Shown: piece after piece, positions 43,485 through 53,066 of the stretch
How the letters are laid out: every line of letters begins with the position of its first letter
Numbering within the stretch: position 1 is the first letter of the stretch
From: Arachnopeziza araneosa
Taxonomy: Eukaryota > Ascomycota > Leotiomycetes > Helotiales > Arachnopezizaceae
Reading direction: 5' to 3'
Length of the DNA stretch: 64,000 nt
Assembly (NCBI GenBank): GCA_003988855.1
Contig: QYAI01000058.1
Coordinates: 124,001 to 188,000, forward strand
Program-made: the position numbers and the translations under genes
Notes under the pieces: model-generated
The model's database searches: none
What the model was told of the DNA's origin: nothing
Seen by the model: the letters and a program-made list of their open reading frames with translations, nothing else

Positions 43485-44032
43485 TTGAACCCATGATGCA
43501 ACTGATAATGCAAAACAACACTTTTGTTTCTTTATATTTCCCTTCTTTCTTGGTTTTGATACAAGGAATTATAATTCCACGCTTTATACTATAGCTAGGC
43601 AGTCAAGATTCGGTTTGAAGGGATTCCCCCCAGTTCGTGCCCTAATGTAGTGCCATGTAGCTTTATATGTCCCAGGAGAATTTGATATCTTCCATCTCAG
43701 TCTATTTAACCCATTTATATTTCTTTTGGTATCTGACAACCATGGGCTTCCTTGAAGCTCTGAGAATCCCAGCCATCATCTTGCCTGACCTCACGCCCTT
43801 CAACATCTACTTCAGACTCCTGATGCGACGGCTACCTGGGTTGTTTATTTGTCTTCGGATTCACAGAGAATATGGGGTGTAGGCATGACAAGTGTAATAA
43901 CAATGTGATCCTGCCTTGAGGTGCCAATCTTGGGAACAGGGTCCATAGAAGGCTTCGATATTGTTCTCGGCTTATGTCTAAGAATTATATGTTGGACTTT
44001 ATTCCAATAGCATAAATGACAAGTAGGTCCGG
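43485..44032. other. Intergenic region
   Basis: 3' ends of the NmrA-like gene (+) and the split hydrolase (-) converge here. Nothing else seen. Confidence 0.4.
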
Positions 44033-44714
44033 TCAGAGTTCCTCAAATCCGCTGGGGATATCCTGTCTTTCGAACCAAGAGCACGCTGTTTCAGAAAATA
44101 GGACGGGATCCTGTCTATTCCAAGGATGTCTCATTGCTGAGTGCGTGACTGCAAAAGTCTCTGCGTTTAATTCTCGTCCGATTTCCATAAGTTTAGCAGC
44201 ATCGTGAGGATGGTCCTGCGATGGGATAATTCCTCTCCTCCCAGCAGCAACAATCAGGGTCCGTGCAGGCCAAGGAGAAGGCCATGTATCGGTGGTCAAG
44301 ATAGGAAAAATTTGGCGGTATAGATCAACCGTACAAATCTCTGGATCTCCTCGTGGGATGTCAGTGCCATCCATCAACCAGCGTATCACATGACGTGGGA
44401 TAAGATCTTGGACGCGACTTTGTGTCCACATGGCGTATGGGAATAACTTTGAAAGCGTTCCACCACTAGGATATACTTCGAAGCCCGACACAAATACGGC
44501 GTCCACGAGATCTGGGTATGAAGATGCCAGATTGATCGCAACGTGAGCACCGAGGCTATGACCAACTATGTATGCTTTTCCATTGAGCGCGTGCTTCCGA
44601 ATGAGACCGGCCAGGAGGCATGAAGAGTTTTCTAAAGTAAAAGGCTGTATATCCCTCGATTGACCATGGGCAGGTAAATCTGGAATGAGGAGATGGTATG
44701 AGTTGAGATATGGA
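44033..44714 (-). pseudogene. Alpha/beta hydrolase, 3' part (split by retrotransposon)
   Basis: This is the C-terminal three quarters of an alpha/beta hydrolase. It begins at the target duplication with YLNSYHLLIPDLPAHGQS, has the nucleophile elbow IVGHSLGAH (G-H-S-L-G), and ends with a late His region (FAVTHSAMRHPW) that can supply the catalytic His. The 5' quarter lies 6.4 kb away at 51111-51294; reading across the retrotransposon with one ATGGA copy removed restores a single open frame of 286 codons. Before insertion it was an intronless gene, and no other mutation is evident in either part. Substrate unknown; the size and short loops fit small esterase- or lipase-like enzymes. Confidence 0.85.
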
Positions 44715-44976
44715 TGTTGGGGTCGCTGTCACGAGACGAGCCAACACGTGATTATCTATGCTATCGCGTAGGCGATAATGACGATAATCCCGATAATGTC
44801 GATAGTGTCGATATTGTCGATAAAACGATAGTTGCGATACGCATGGCTTTCTCTATAGTAGATAGGAGCTTCGTGCTTAACTTTAGTTATCAATCTATAC
44901 TCTCTACTGCGAGCCTCTTTCTTTATACACTACTTAAGATACAGAATACTAACTTACGCAGTCTAGCGTCGTAACA
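44715..44976 (+). repeat. 5' LTR of the chromovirus
   Basis: 262 bp, TGTTGGGG...CGTAACA, with TG/CA ends. Preceded by target duplication ATGGA (44710-44714). Differs from the 3' LTR by about eight transitions and an 8-bp indel (GCATGGCTTTC). Contains short direct repeats of CGATAATG/TCGATAGTG type at 44766-44835. Confidence 0.9.
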
Positions 44977-47900
44977 CTTTGAGCACCTTCGCTCTTCAGT
45001 ACTAAACAAGATAAGAGACAAGGCATTTACAAGCAAGGCGCCCGAAGGCGAAACAAAGATAGAGGTCACGCTAGCAGGCGCAATAGCACTAGCAAGACCC
45101 GAGTTCTTCACGAGGAAACTAGCCAAGCTAAGAAGCTTCTTAAAAGCTATTGATATGTTTGGCGTGCTAAAGCTAAAGAACTTTAAGAGCCTTAGCCGAA
45201 GTGCGAAAGTCGTGTAAGCAGCCTTGTTCTTGAAAGAAGATGCTTACAACTAGATCGAACTTTTTCTTACGAATGCTATAAGAAATCTTAACTTAGCAGA
45301 AGTTGTTACTAAAAAAGCAAAACTCGGAACAATCGCGATCTTCTCTAGTTTGGCGAAGTTCCGAAAGAAAATTACTAAGATTTATAGAATTCTAGATAAG
45401 AAAAAAAATGCTACTTAGACTCTGATAAGTCTTAGGCAAACAGGAAGCGTCGTAGACTACAGCGCTAAGTTCAACTGCTAGGCAACTCTAGTTCTCTAGA
45501 AAGAGAAGTCTTTTAATAACTACTACTATAAAAGCTTCAAAAACTATATCAAGAATAAGATAGCACGCTAAGAAGTTCGTCTAGCTACGATTGCAGAAAT
45601 AAGAGCAATAGCGCTTAAAATTAACGCAAAGCGCGAAGAAAAAAGAAAAGAAAAGCAAGGCATTGTAGACAACTTCTACTAAAGACTATACAAGAGTAAG
45701 AAGTAGAAACTAAGAACAAAGAATTATAAGAACTTAATAGATCTAAGTGCAACTTCTCGAGATAAAAAAGTACTACTTAGGAAGAATGCTTTTTCGAGAA
45801 GTAAGAAACTTAAAGAAAAAACGCTTTTGCTAGAACAGAAAAAGAAGTACCGAAAAAAAAAGCGCTGCTTCTAGTGTAGACTTACGAGCTATTATGCTCG
45901 CTTACACGATAAAAAACTTAAGAAAACTAGTACGACACAGATTAGTGCAACAACTTAAAAAAAGCTTGCGCAGATAGAAGACAAGTCTTTACTTTCGTAC
46001 GAAGCTTAGAAGAAAGAACAATCGAACAACGAACTTACGCTTTAGTTCGATAAAGTAGTACAGCTACACGCTTATTATGCGCAACAACTATTAGAAGCAA
46101 CGAAGAAGATCTTTACGATTAAACTTAAGACAAAAGAAAACTAAACTTTAGAGTAGTACTAGAAAAAAATTGTGTTAACTAAAGAAGACTAAAGACTTAT
46201 GCGCCTGTAGCGCAAGTTAAGATTAGTTTTACTATAGTATTAAGTCGAAGAAAACTTTTAAAAAAAACTAATCAGAAAAAACATGTACAAAGTCTTGTAC
46301 TAAGAGCAGCTTTCTTTCTCGATAATGTTATTTTACGGCGCTAGCAGAGATTATGTTACTAAAACACGAAGACTATTGTATAAGTTGCAGGACACAGACA
46401 AGTATCGACTCTTGTCTTTGTCGCAATTTTACTAAGAATAAGAATTAAAGGCTAATTTACGTTTTGTAATCCGAGAACTTATTTCTAGAGAAAAACGAAC
46501 AAACTACAGTTAGCTAGAAAGAACTATTGTAGACAACTTTAGAATCAGACACATATACTAGTTTAATGCTAACAAGAATAGAAAATAGAAAAACATAATC
46601 AAGAATAAGCTCGAGAAGATCGACGCGGAACTATTCGCATCTTAAGAAAGCGAGGAAAGCTTTCGCTAGAAACAGATGTCTCAGGAAGACGCTCTAAGTA
46701 TAGACTAAAAATGCAACGCTACTAAGAAAATCAGAAGGCCGAAAAGAAACGCAAGCTTGGCGACTTCTAAGCATGTAATAATTAATGTAGAAGTACACGG
46801 CTACTTGTTGCGAGCAATAATTAACTTAGAAGCTACAGAGAATTTCATTAACTTCTAAACTGTACAGGATTTAGGAATTTCTACTAAAGTAATAAAAACT
46901 TAGTATAGGCTATTTGTAGTAGACAAAACGCTAGCTTAACACAACTAAGGAATAGTAGATGTCTGTACGCACTTAGTAACTATAAAAACAAGACTAGTAT
47001 ATTTTCTTAGAAAAAGCAGAAAACGAACTTATAAGAAAGAAATCTAGCTTTATGTAACTAAAATAGAAAATAATTAAGTAATTTTAAGACTGCTCTAAAT
47101 TAAGAAGTACAATCTAAGCATCGATTAAGCAAAAGAACGTATAACTCTAAACAAGTGTTTCTGCAGAAGCAGCTTACAATAACTGCATAATAGTGCTTTA
47201 GAACAATTAGAAATTAGTACAGCACTAGAGCAGAAGAAGCACTAGTTGCTAGAGAAATACAAAGACTTTCTGCTATTGTTTACAGAAAAGAAAAGAATAT
47301 AAGAAATTATACTTAAGAAAGAATAGAATTATTAGATACTTCTAATAGAAAGCAAGAAGCTAACTTTTAGACTAATATATTTTATGTCAGAGAAAGACTC
47401 GAAAATACTACGAGAATTTATCGACACGAATAAAAAGAAAAAATTAATTTAAGACTCGAAATTACTAGCAAAAGCACTAGCGCTATTCGTACTTAAAGCA
47501 GACAGCGAAAGAAAACTCGTGATAAACTACTAAAACTTAAACAAGATTACTGTTAAGAACAAGCATGCTTTATTACTGCTAGACGAGCTGCGAGATTGAC
47601 TGCAGAAAGCAGTGCTTTTTACTAAGTTAGATATAAAGAAAAAATACAACTTGCTTTAGATAAAGAAAAAAGAAGAGTAGAAAACTGCGTTTCGCTGCAA
47701 GTACAAACATTACGAGTACAAAGTAATGCTGTTCAAGCTATGCAACGCACTAGCTTCTTTTATGCGATAGATTCTTAGCATATTAAAGAAATAGATCGAC
47801 GTGTCTTGTATATGCTACTTCGATAATGTATTAATATACACGAAAACTAGACAAAACTATACGAGAATTGTACGAGAAGTTCTCGAGGTACTTTAAAAAG

Positions 47901-49449
47901 CAGAAATAACTTGTAAAATTAAGAAATGCTAGTTTTCGCTCGAAAGAGTTAAATTTCTCAAGTACATCGTTACTACTAAAGAGCTAGAGGCAGACTTCGA
48001 GAAAATTTGACTTATCTTAGAATAGCAACTTCTAACGAATGTAAAAAAAGTACAGTTCTTTATAAGGTTAGCAAGCTATTACTGAAAGTTTATAGCGAAG
48101 TACTCGGACATAGCAAGCTTTATTACGGACTTTACGAAGAAAGAACAACTGTACTACTAAGAAAGAAAGCAGCAAGCAGCTTTCGAGAAGCTAAAACAGC
48201 GTTTAACTACGACTTTAGTAATAATTAATGCGAACTTTAAGAAACTTTACACTATTAAAGCTAATGCTTCAGATAAAGCTTTAGAAGCAGCACTAAGCTA
48301 GCTAGAACTTACGAGAAAGCTACAGCTAGTAGCATACTTATTAAGAAAGTTTTATAAAGCGAAACAAAACTATACTGTCTATAATAAAAAAATGCTAGCA
48401 ATAGTAAAAGCTTTTAAGAAGTAGCAAGTTTACTTGCAAGAAGCAAAACACAAAGTGCAAGTGTACTTAGACTACTATAATCTAAGCTACTTTCTAACTA
48501 CTTAAAAACTAAATCAGAAGCAAGCTAAGTAGTACGAGAAGTTAAAAACGTTTGACTTCTAAATTAGCTATGTTAAAGAAACTAAAAATAGACAAGCAGA
48601 TGCTTTAAGTCGAAAGCTCAAGTACTAGGCGTCAGACAAGATTCTAGAACGCTAGATACTTCGGTTAGCAGCTACGTTCGAAACAAAGACAAACGTATTT
48701 AAGAAAAGAATTTAAAAAGCATACATAACAAACTAGAAATGCTAGAAAATCTTGTTAGAGAAAAGAACTAGATTCTAAGTCGAAGAACTATAGATTTTAA
48801 TAAACGAAAAAATATTTGTGCTAACTACAGCAGCTAACGAATTCTTAAGAGTATTTTACGAGCTGCTTGCTTAAAGACACTAAAGAGTAGAAAAAACTAT
48901 AGCACGATTGCAACGAGACTATGTAATGCACAACATAAGAAAAAAAGTTAAGAAAGTTATCTAGAAATGCGACGTCTGTAATAAGAGCAAGGCGACAAGA
49001 CATAAACTATACGAACTGCTAAAGAATTTAGAAACTCTAGAGAAACTATAGCAATTAGTAGCCTAAGATTTTATTGTTAAACTACTTAAGTTACAAAGCT
49101 TTACAGACGAAAACAAGTATGACTTAATCTTAGTAATTACTAAAAGATTAACTAAGTACGTGTATGTTAGGCTATAGAAAAAAACTTACACTGCGAAACA
49201 GCTAGCGTATTAGTTCTTAGAAACAGTAGTAGCTAAGCATGAAGTACTAGAAAAGATTATCTTAGATAAAGATAAACTGTTTACGTCTAAGTTCTAGAGT
49301 AGCTTAACAGCTTAGCTAAGTATTAAGAAAAAGATGTTTACAGCGTTTTACTCTTAGACAAACGAGCAAACTAAACAGTACAACTAGACACTAGAAGCCT
49401 ACTTAAAAAGCTATGTGAACTTGCAACAAGACAACTAAGTTAAGCTATT

Positions 49450-49676
49450 TGTAACGGCACGAACACGGATGTGGCTAGTCAAGAGGCATATAAGAGTGCG
49501 TTGATAGTCTGAGTACATTCGGTTCTTAGGCTAGCTACGAAGGAAAAGAAGAATATAAGGAAAGAAAAACTACAAGAGTAAGGTGTGCCTTATCTACAGT
49601 AAACTTCTCTCTGGCCCTAGTCCGAATAGACTCTGAATGTACCCCTTATTCTCCACACTATATCCTGCTCATCACA
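49450..49676 (+). mobile_element. Nested solo LTR with CTATT target duplication
   Basis: 227 bp, TGTAACGGCACG...CTGCTCATCACA, flanked by CTATT on both sides (49445-49449 and 49677-49681). It lies inside the integrase region of the chromovirus, so it arrived later and then lost its interior by LTR-LTR recombination. A related copy is at 29873-30095. Confidence 0.9.
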
Positions 49677-50394
49677 CTATTGCTACTAGCGAAGTTTACG
49701 TACAATAGCTTAGTTAACGCGTTAACTAAAGTAACTTTATTTTTCGCGAACTACGAAAAAAAGTATTATGCTTACTAAAACGCATTAAAAGATAACACTA
49801 AGTTAGAGAAAGCTATCTAGAACATAAAAACATTAAAAGAAGTTTATAGACAGCTAAAAACAAAAATCGACTTAAACAATAGCAAAACAGCAACTTACTA
49901 CAACACTAGACGTAGTATAGAACTTACGTTCAAGAAAAAAAATAAGGTCTACTTGTTAAGAAAAAACATTAAGACAAAGAAACTAAGCACTAAGCTAGAG
50001 TTTAAGAAACTTAAGCTATACGAGATTAAGAAAGTAAAAAAACTAGTTAATTATAAATTAAAACTACTAAAGAATTCAAGAGTTTACTTAGTTTTCTATA
50101 CATCTTTTCTCGAGGCAGCACTAGGCAAGGTCTCGCTAGCAGCTCTAGACGAAATTGCACTTATTAATAAAAAAGAAAAATATTTTTCAGAGAAAGTTCT
50201 AAAAGATAAGAAAGTTAGAAGTTAGCAGCAGTACTTAGTTAAGTAAAAAGACTACTTACTATCAGAAACAACCTAGAAGCTCGCTAAGCACCTGAAAGAC
50301 TACTTCGAGTTAATATCAGAGTATCTTCAAGAAAGGTTCAGAAAGAGTCTGAAAGGTTAGTAGGAAGATCCGAAAGGTCGAAAGCCAGAAGAAG

Positions 50395-50835
50395 CTAGTT
50401 TTCTTTCTCGAACCAGGCGTCTGCGGCGAGCACTTTCTTGCTTTCTAACACTATTCGTTCTTCTTCTTTCTGCAATAGCCGCTTCTCGGCATGCAACCGA
50501 ATTAGCTTGCGCATAAGCTTGTTCTTTCTTTTCTTGACTTTAGAACGACGCGCTTCGATAGATTCCTACTGCTTCTCGCTAGGCAGCTTCGAGACGGCAT
50601 CATAAGTAGAGCGGTGCTAGCGAACGCACTCGAAGCACCGATCGGATTTTTCGTTCAGAAGAATGCATCGTTAGTGCTAGCGTGCGCAGTAAAAGCACAA
50701 GTTTTCAGTTTCTTTGCTTATTCTTTCTATATGTAAAGCGGCTTTCAGTATTGCTTTTGAGATAAGGTGCTTTATGATCCGTAAGAAGCAAGGACTAGAA
50801 AGAAACACGTTAGAAGAAAAAGCGACAGAGACTGC
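50395..50835 (-). pseudogene. Antisense extra frame between pol and the 3' LTR
   Basis: The minus strand reads NLCFYCAR at about 50684-50699, then RCFECVR at about 50626-50640, then a basic, coiled-coil-like stretch (RRSKVKKRKNKLMRKLIRL, LLQKEEERIVLESKKVL). The paired C-x2-C motifs look like a zinc-binding protein. Stops are TAG at sites where Trp is likely. It is not part of gag-pol and lies downstream of the chromodomain, so it is an added antisense gene of the element, now decayed. Related antisense frames are known from several fungal gypsy elements, to my knowledge without an assigned function. Confidence 0.6.
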
Positions 50836-50856
50836 GCTAGCACAGAAAGAGAATAG

Positions 50857-51110
50857 TGTTGAGGTCGCTGTCACGAGACGAGCTAACACGTGATTATCTA
50901 TGCTATCGCGTAGGCGATAATGACGATAATCCCGATAATGTCGATAGTGTCGATATTGTCGATAAAACGATAGTTGCGATACGCCTTTATAGTAGATAGA
51001 AGCTTCGTGCTTAACTTTAGTTATCAATCTATACTCTCTACTGCGAGCCTCTCTCTCTATACACTACCCAAGATACAGAATACCAACCCACGCAGTCTAG
51101 CGTCGTAACA
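50857..51110 (+). repeat. 3' LTR of the chromovirus
   Basis: 254 bp, TGTTGAGGTCGC...GTCGTAACA, followed by ATGGA (51111-51115). Nearly identical to the 5' LTR apart from transitions and the 8-bp indel. Confidence 0.9.
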
Positions 51111-51294
51111 ATGGAGCAGCTAAATCCCAATCAAGGCCCGAGACACAGGCGCCATGGATCAGAACAATGGTGGATTTGGCAGCAGGGTTCTGTGATATAA
51201 AATGAAGAGATGCTTCATTTTCTCGAACTTCAAGCCCTTGGGTGGCTTGATTTATTTTGGACATTTGGTAAAGAATCGAACAAGGTTCAGGCAT
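51111..51294 (-). pseudogene. Alpha/beta hydrolase, 5' part
   Basis: ATG at 51294 starts MPEPCSILYQMSKINQ; an internal ATG ten codons later is an alternative start. The part includes the oxyanion-hole region IVLIHGACVSGLDWDLAAP and stops at the retrotransposon. It completes the fragment at 44033-44714 in the same frame. Confidence 0.85.
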
Positions 51295-51684
51295 TAGCTA
51301 GGAAAATCCAAGGAAGATAGGAGGAATGGGGTGATTCTGCTGCGGCTGAGTCAGCGAGTATCCGAGTACGAACCCGAGAAGCTCGTTTAAACGAAACTTT
51401 CGTTCCCCAACCCTCTCCACCACTACTCGAGGTGTAGTGCTCAGTGATACTTTGCAGCTACATGTTGCGCGTCCTATAATTTAATCTAAATTTTAACGCT
51501 AGATATTTATCTACTAAACAGTCTCAATCCTTTTAACAGCTCTCACATCTTAATTTTATACAAACTCCCTACCAGCACATCCTGACCGCGGCGGGTCTTA
51601 TCTAATCAATCTATTTGTTTGCTGTCACGGAGTATATATAGGGCTCAAAATGTGTGGGTACAAGGTGATAAAGCTTGAACAGAT
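51295..51684. other. Region between the split hydrolase and the TPR remnant
   Basis: No gene. Likely the original promoter of the alpha/beta hydrolase. Confidence 0.35.
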
Positions 51685-52052
51685 CATTTCAATGGAGCTT
51701 GTATGTACCGTATGGCTTGTTGCGCCCTTGATCAAGGAAACATTGAGGCTGCTATGTAAGTCTCGCTCCATTTTTGTAAGCTGTGATTTCCTTATCTAAT
51801 GCATTCGTTTTCAGCGAACATCTTCATGACGCCATGATCGTGACTTTCATTCACAAGGAGTACATGGTGGGCGAACACGCGAGAAGCCTTTACGAGTTGT
51901 CCCAAGCTCTATATCAAGAGCCCGGGAAGGAATTAGAAGCCGATAGGATGCCGCAAGACGCAGAAGAACTTTACTATAGTCGTGTCGAATACTCCAGCTC
52001 ACCTCCCACAGAGGAGGGCTATGATGGTTTGGCCTACATCATGTGGCGTTGA
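51685..52052 (+). pseudogene. 5'-truncated TPR protein gene
   Basis: A short 5' exon (about 51685-51756) reads DHFNGACMYRMACCALDQGNIEAA and a GTAAGT...TTCAG intron leads at 51816 to EHLHDAMIVTFIHKEYMVGE and ARSLYELSQALYQE, ending at the stop 52050-52052 with YDGLAYIMWR. This matches only the C-terminal end of a common fungal TPR family (CALDQG...AxxHLRxAL...GEHARxLxKLSEAL), so several hundred residues are missing. A stop precedes the first exon in its frame. It is either a truncated remnant or the last exons of a gene whose front was lost. It sits next to the TPR-bearing NLR gene, from which it differs. Confidence 0.6.
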
Positions 52053-53066
52053 GAAAGAGTGGAAAACTAAGAATATTGGGAGATTGTGCACGTTTAGGGC
52101 TAGTATGGCAGATTTTATGTAGAACACTATTCTACTTCTGTGTTGAAAACGGGCATTAGCCTTCTTTTTAAAGTGGGTGACCAGAATCTATTTGCGGGTT
52201 TCAGGACACTGTTTGCAACTTCGGTACGAAGAACTTAGGGTAACTCGTCATACTCTTAGAAGTACGTAAGGCCCTCTTGGATCTGCGACTGCCATTTTTC
52301 AAGGGGAGAAAAGCCAGGAATATTGTTATTGGACACCAATTGCTTCACGCCCTTATCAACCATCATCAACATCTTAGTCGTAAGTGTAACATAGACTCCT
52401 TTCGGTAAGATTTTCTCCGCATCTATTATGGTGGCAAGCGAATCTCTCGATCCTCGTTCTTGCAGAATGAAGAGTATCTCGATGTAGACCATGCAGACAA
52501 CCAGGACGGCGAAAGTAACCAGAGCTAGACTATGCTTGTCCGCTCCGATATGCTCTGTACTGAGGCTCCAATGATAAGAAGAACCTAATGGTGCCACGGC
52601 GAGTTAGATAGTCTTGGACTTTTGGGAGTGGCTCAATTTGATGACTTGAATGATATTCGTGCACCAGCATATCGAAGTGTGACCACGGATCATAAGGATA
52701 GCTGGAACATTTTAAAACTTTGAATCTCTATGGTATATCGGAGCAAAGATGGCATAGCCCACATCGAAGATAGATTTCCATTCATGATTAGGATGCAGAC
52801 GTAAATCCAGGACCTTGGATGATAGGAAATCATCATCAAAACAATTCGTTCCATTTTTATACATAGGTTTTCATTCATTCATCTTGCCATGACTGTGTAG
52901 ATGTGATAGTCCGGCATAAAGAGATATATATTCTCCAAATCTGCTCAAAACTGACAATAAGTCCATCCAACTGGCCAAGTCGAACCGGGGACAAATGCTT
53001 CGGGCTTGTCACTCCTGCGGTTCATTCATCGTGATCGGTCACCACCAATCAAGTTAACAAACTTGG
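52053..53066. other. Intergenic region with a possible small membrane protein
   Basis: An open frame at 52256-52597 (-), 113 aa, has one hydrophobic stretch (LALVTFAVLVVCMVYIEILF) and no family match. It may be real but nothing confirms it. A shorter frame at 52690-52878 (-) is weaker. Confidence 0.3.

Larger units (their letters stand above)
44715..51110 (+). mobile_element. RIP-mutated Ty3/gypsy chromovirus retrotransposon
   Basis: 6396 bp with LTRs at both ends and a 5-bp target duplication ATGGA, inserted in an alpha/beta hydrolase gene. In order, the plus strand shows traces of gag with a CCHC knuckle (45865-45906), protease (46817-46849), reverse transcriptase (47330-47950), RNase H (48235-48620), integrase (48700-49440 and 49680-50200) and a chromodomain (50227-50255, pattern YLVK-stop-KDY). 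Trp positions are TAG almost throughout. The protease DSG is N-L-E, and the RT active site reads YFDNVLIYT with Asp changed to Asn. All are G-to-A or C-to-T in a CpA context, the mark of RIP, so the element cannot transpose by itself. Its order of domains (RT-RNase H-IN-chromo) defines the family. Confidence 0.93.

Noticed and set aside
48007..50225. Open frames at 48007-48228 and 49953-50225 as separate genes
   Set aside because: They are stop-free leftovers of the chromovirus RT/RNase H and integrase regions.
52256..52597. 113-aa frame with one membrane-like stretch
   Set aside because: Kept only as a note in the intergenic entry; no homology or splice support.
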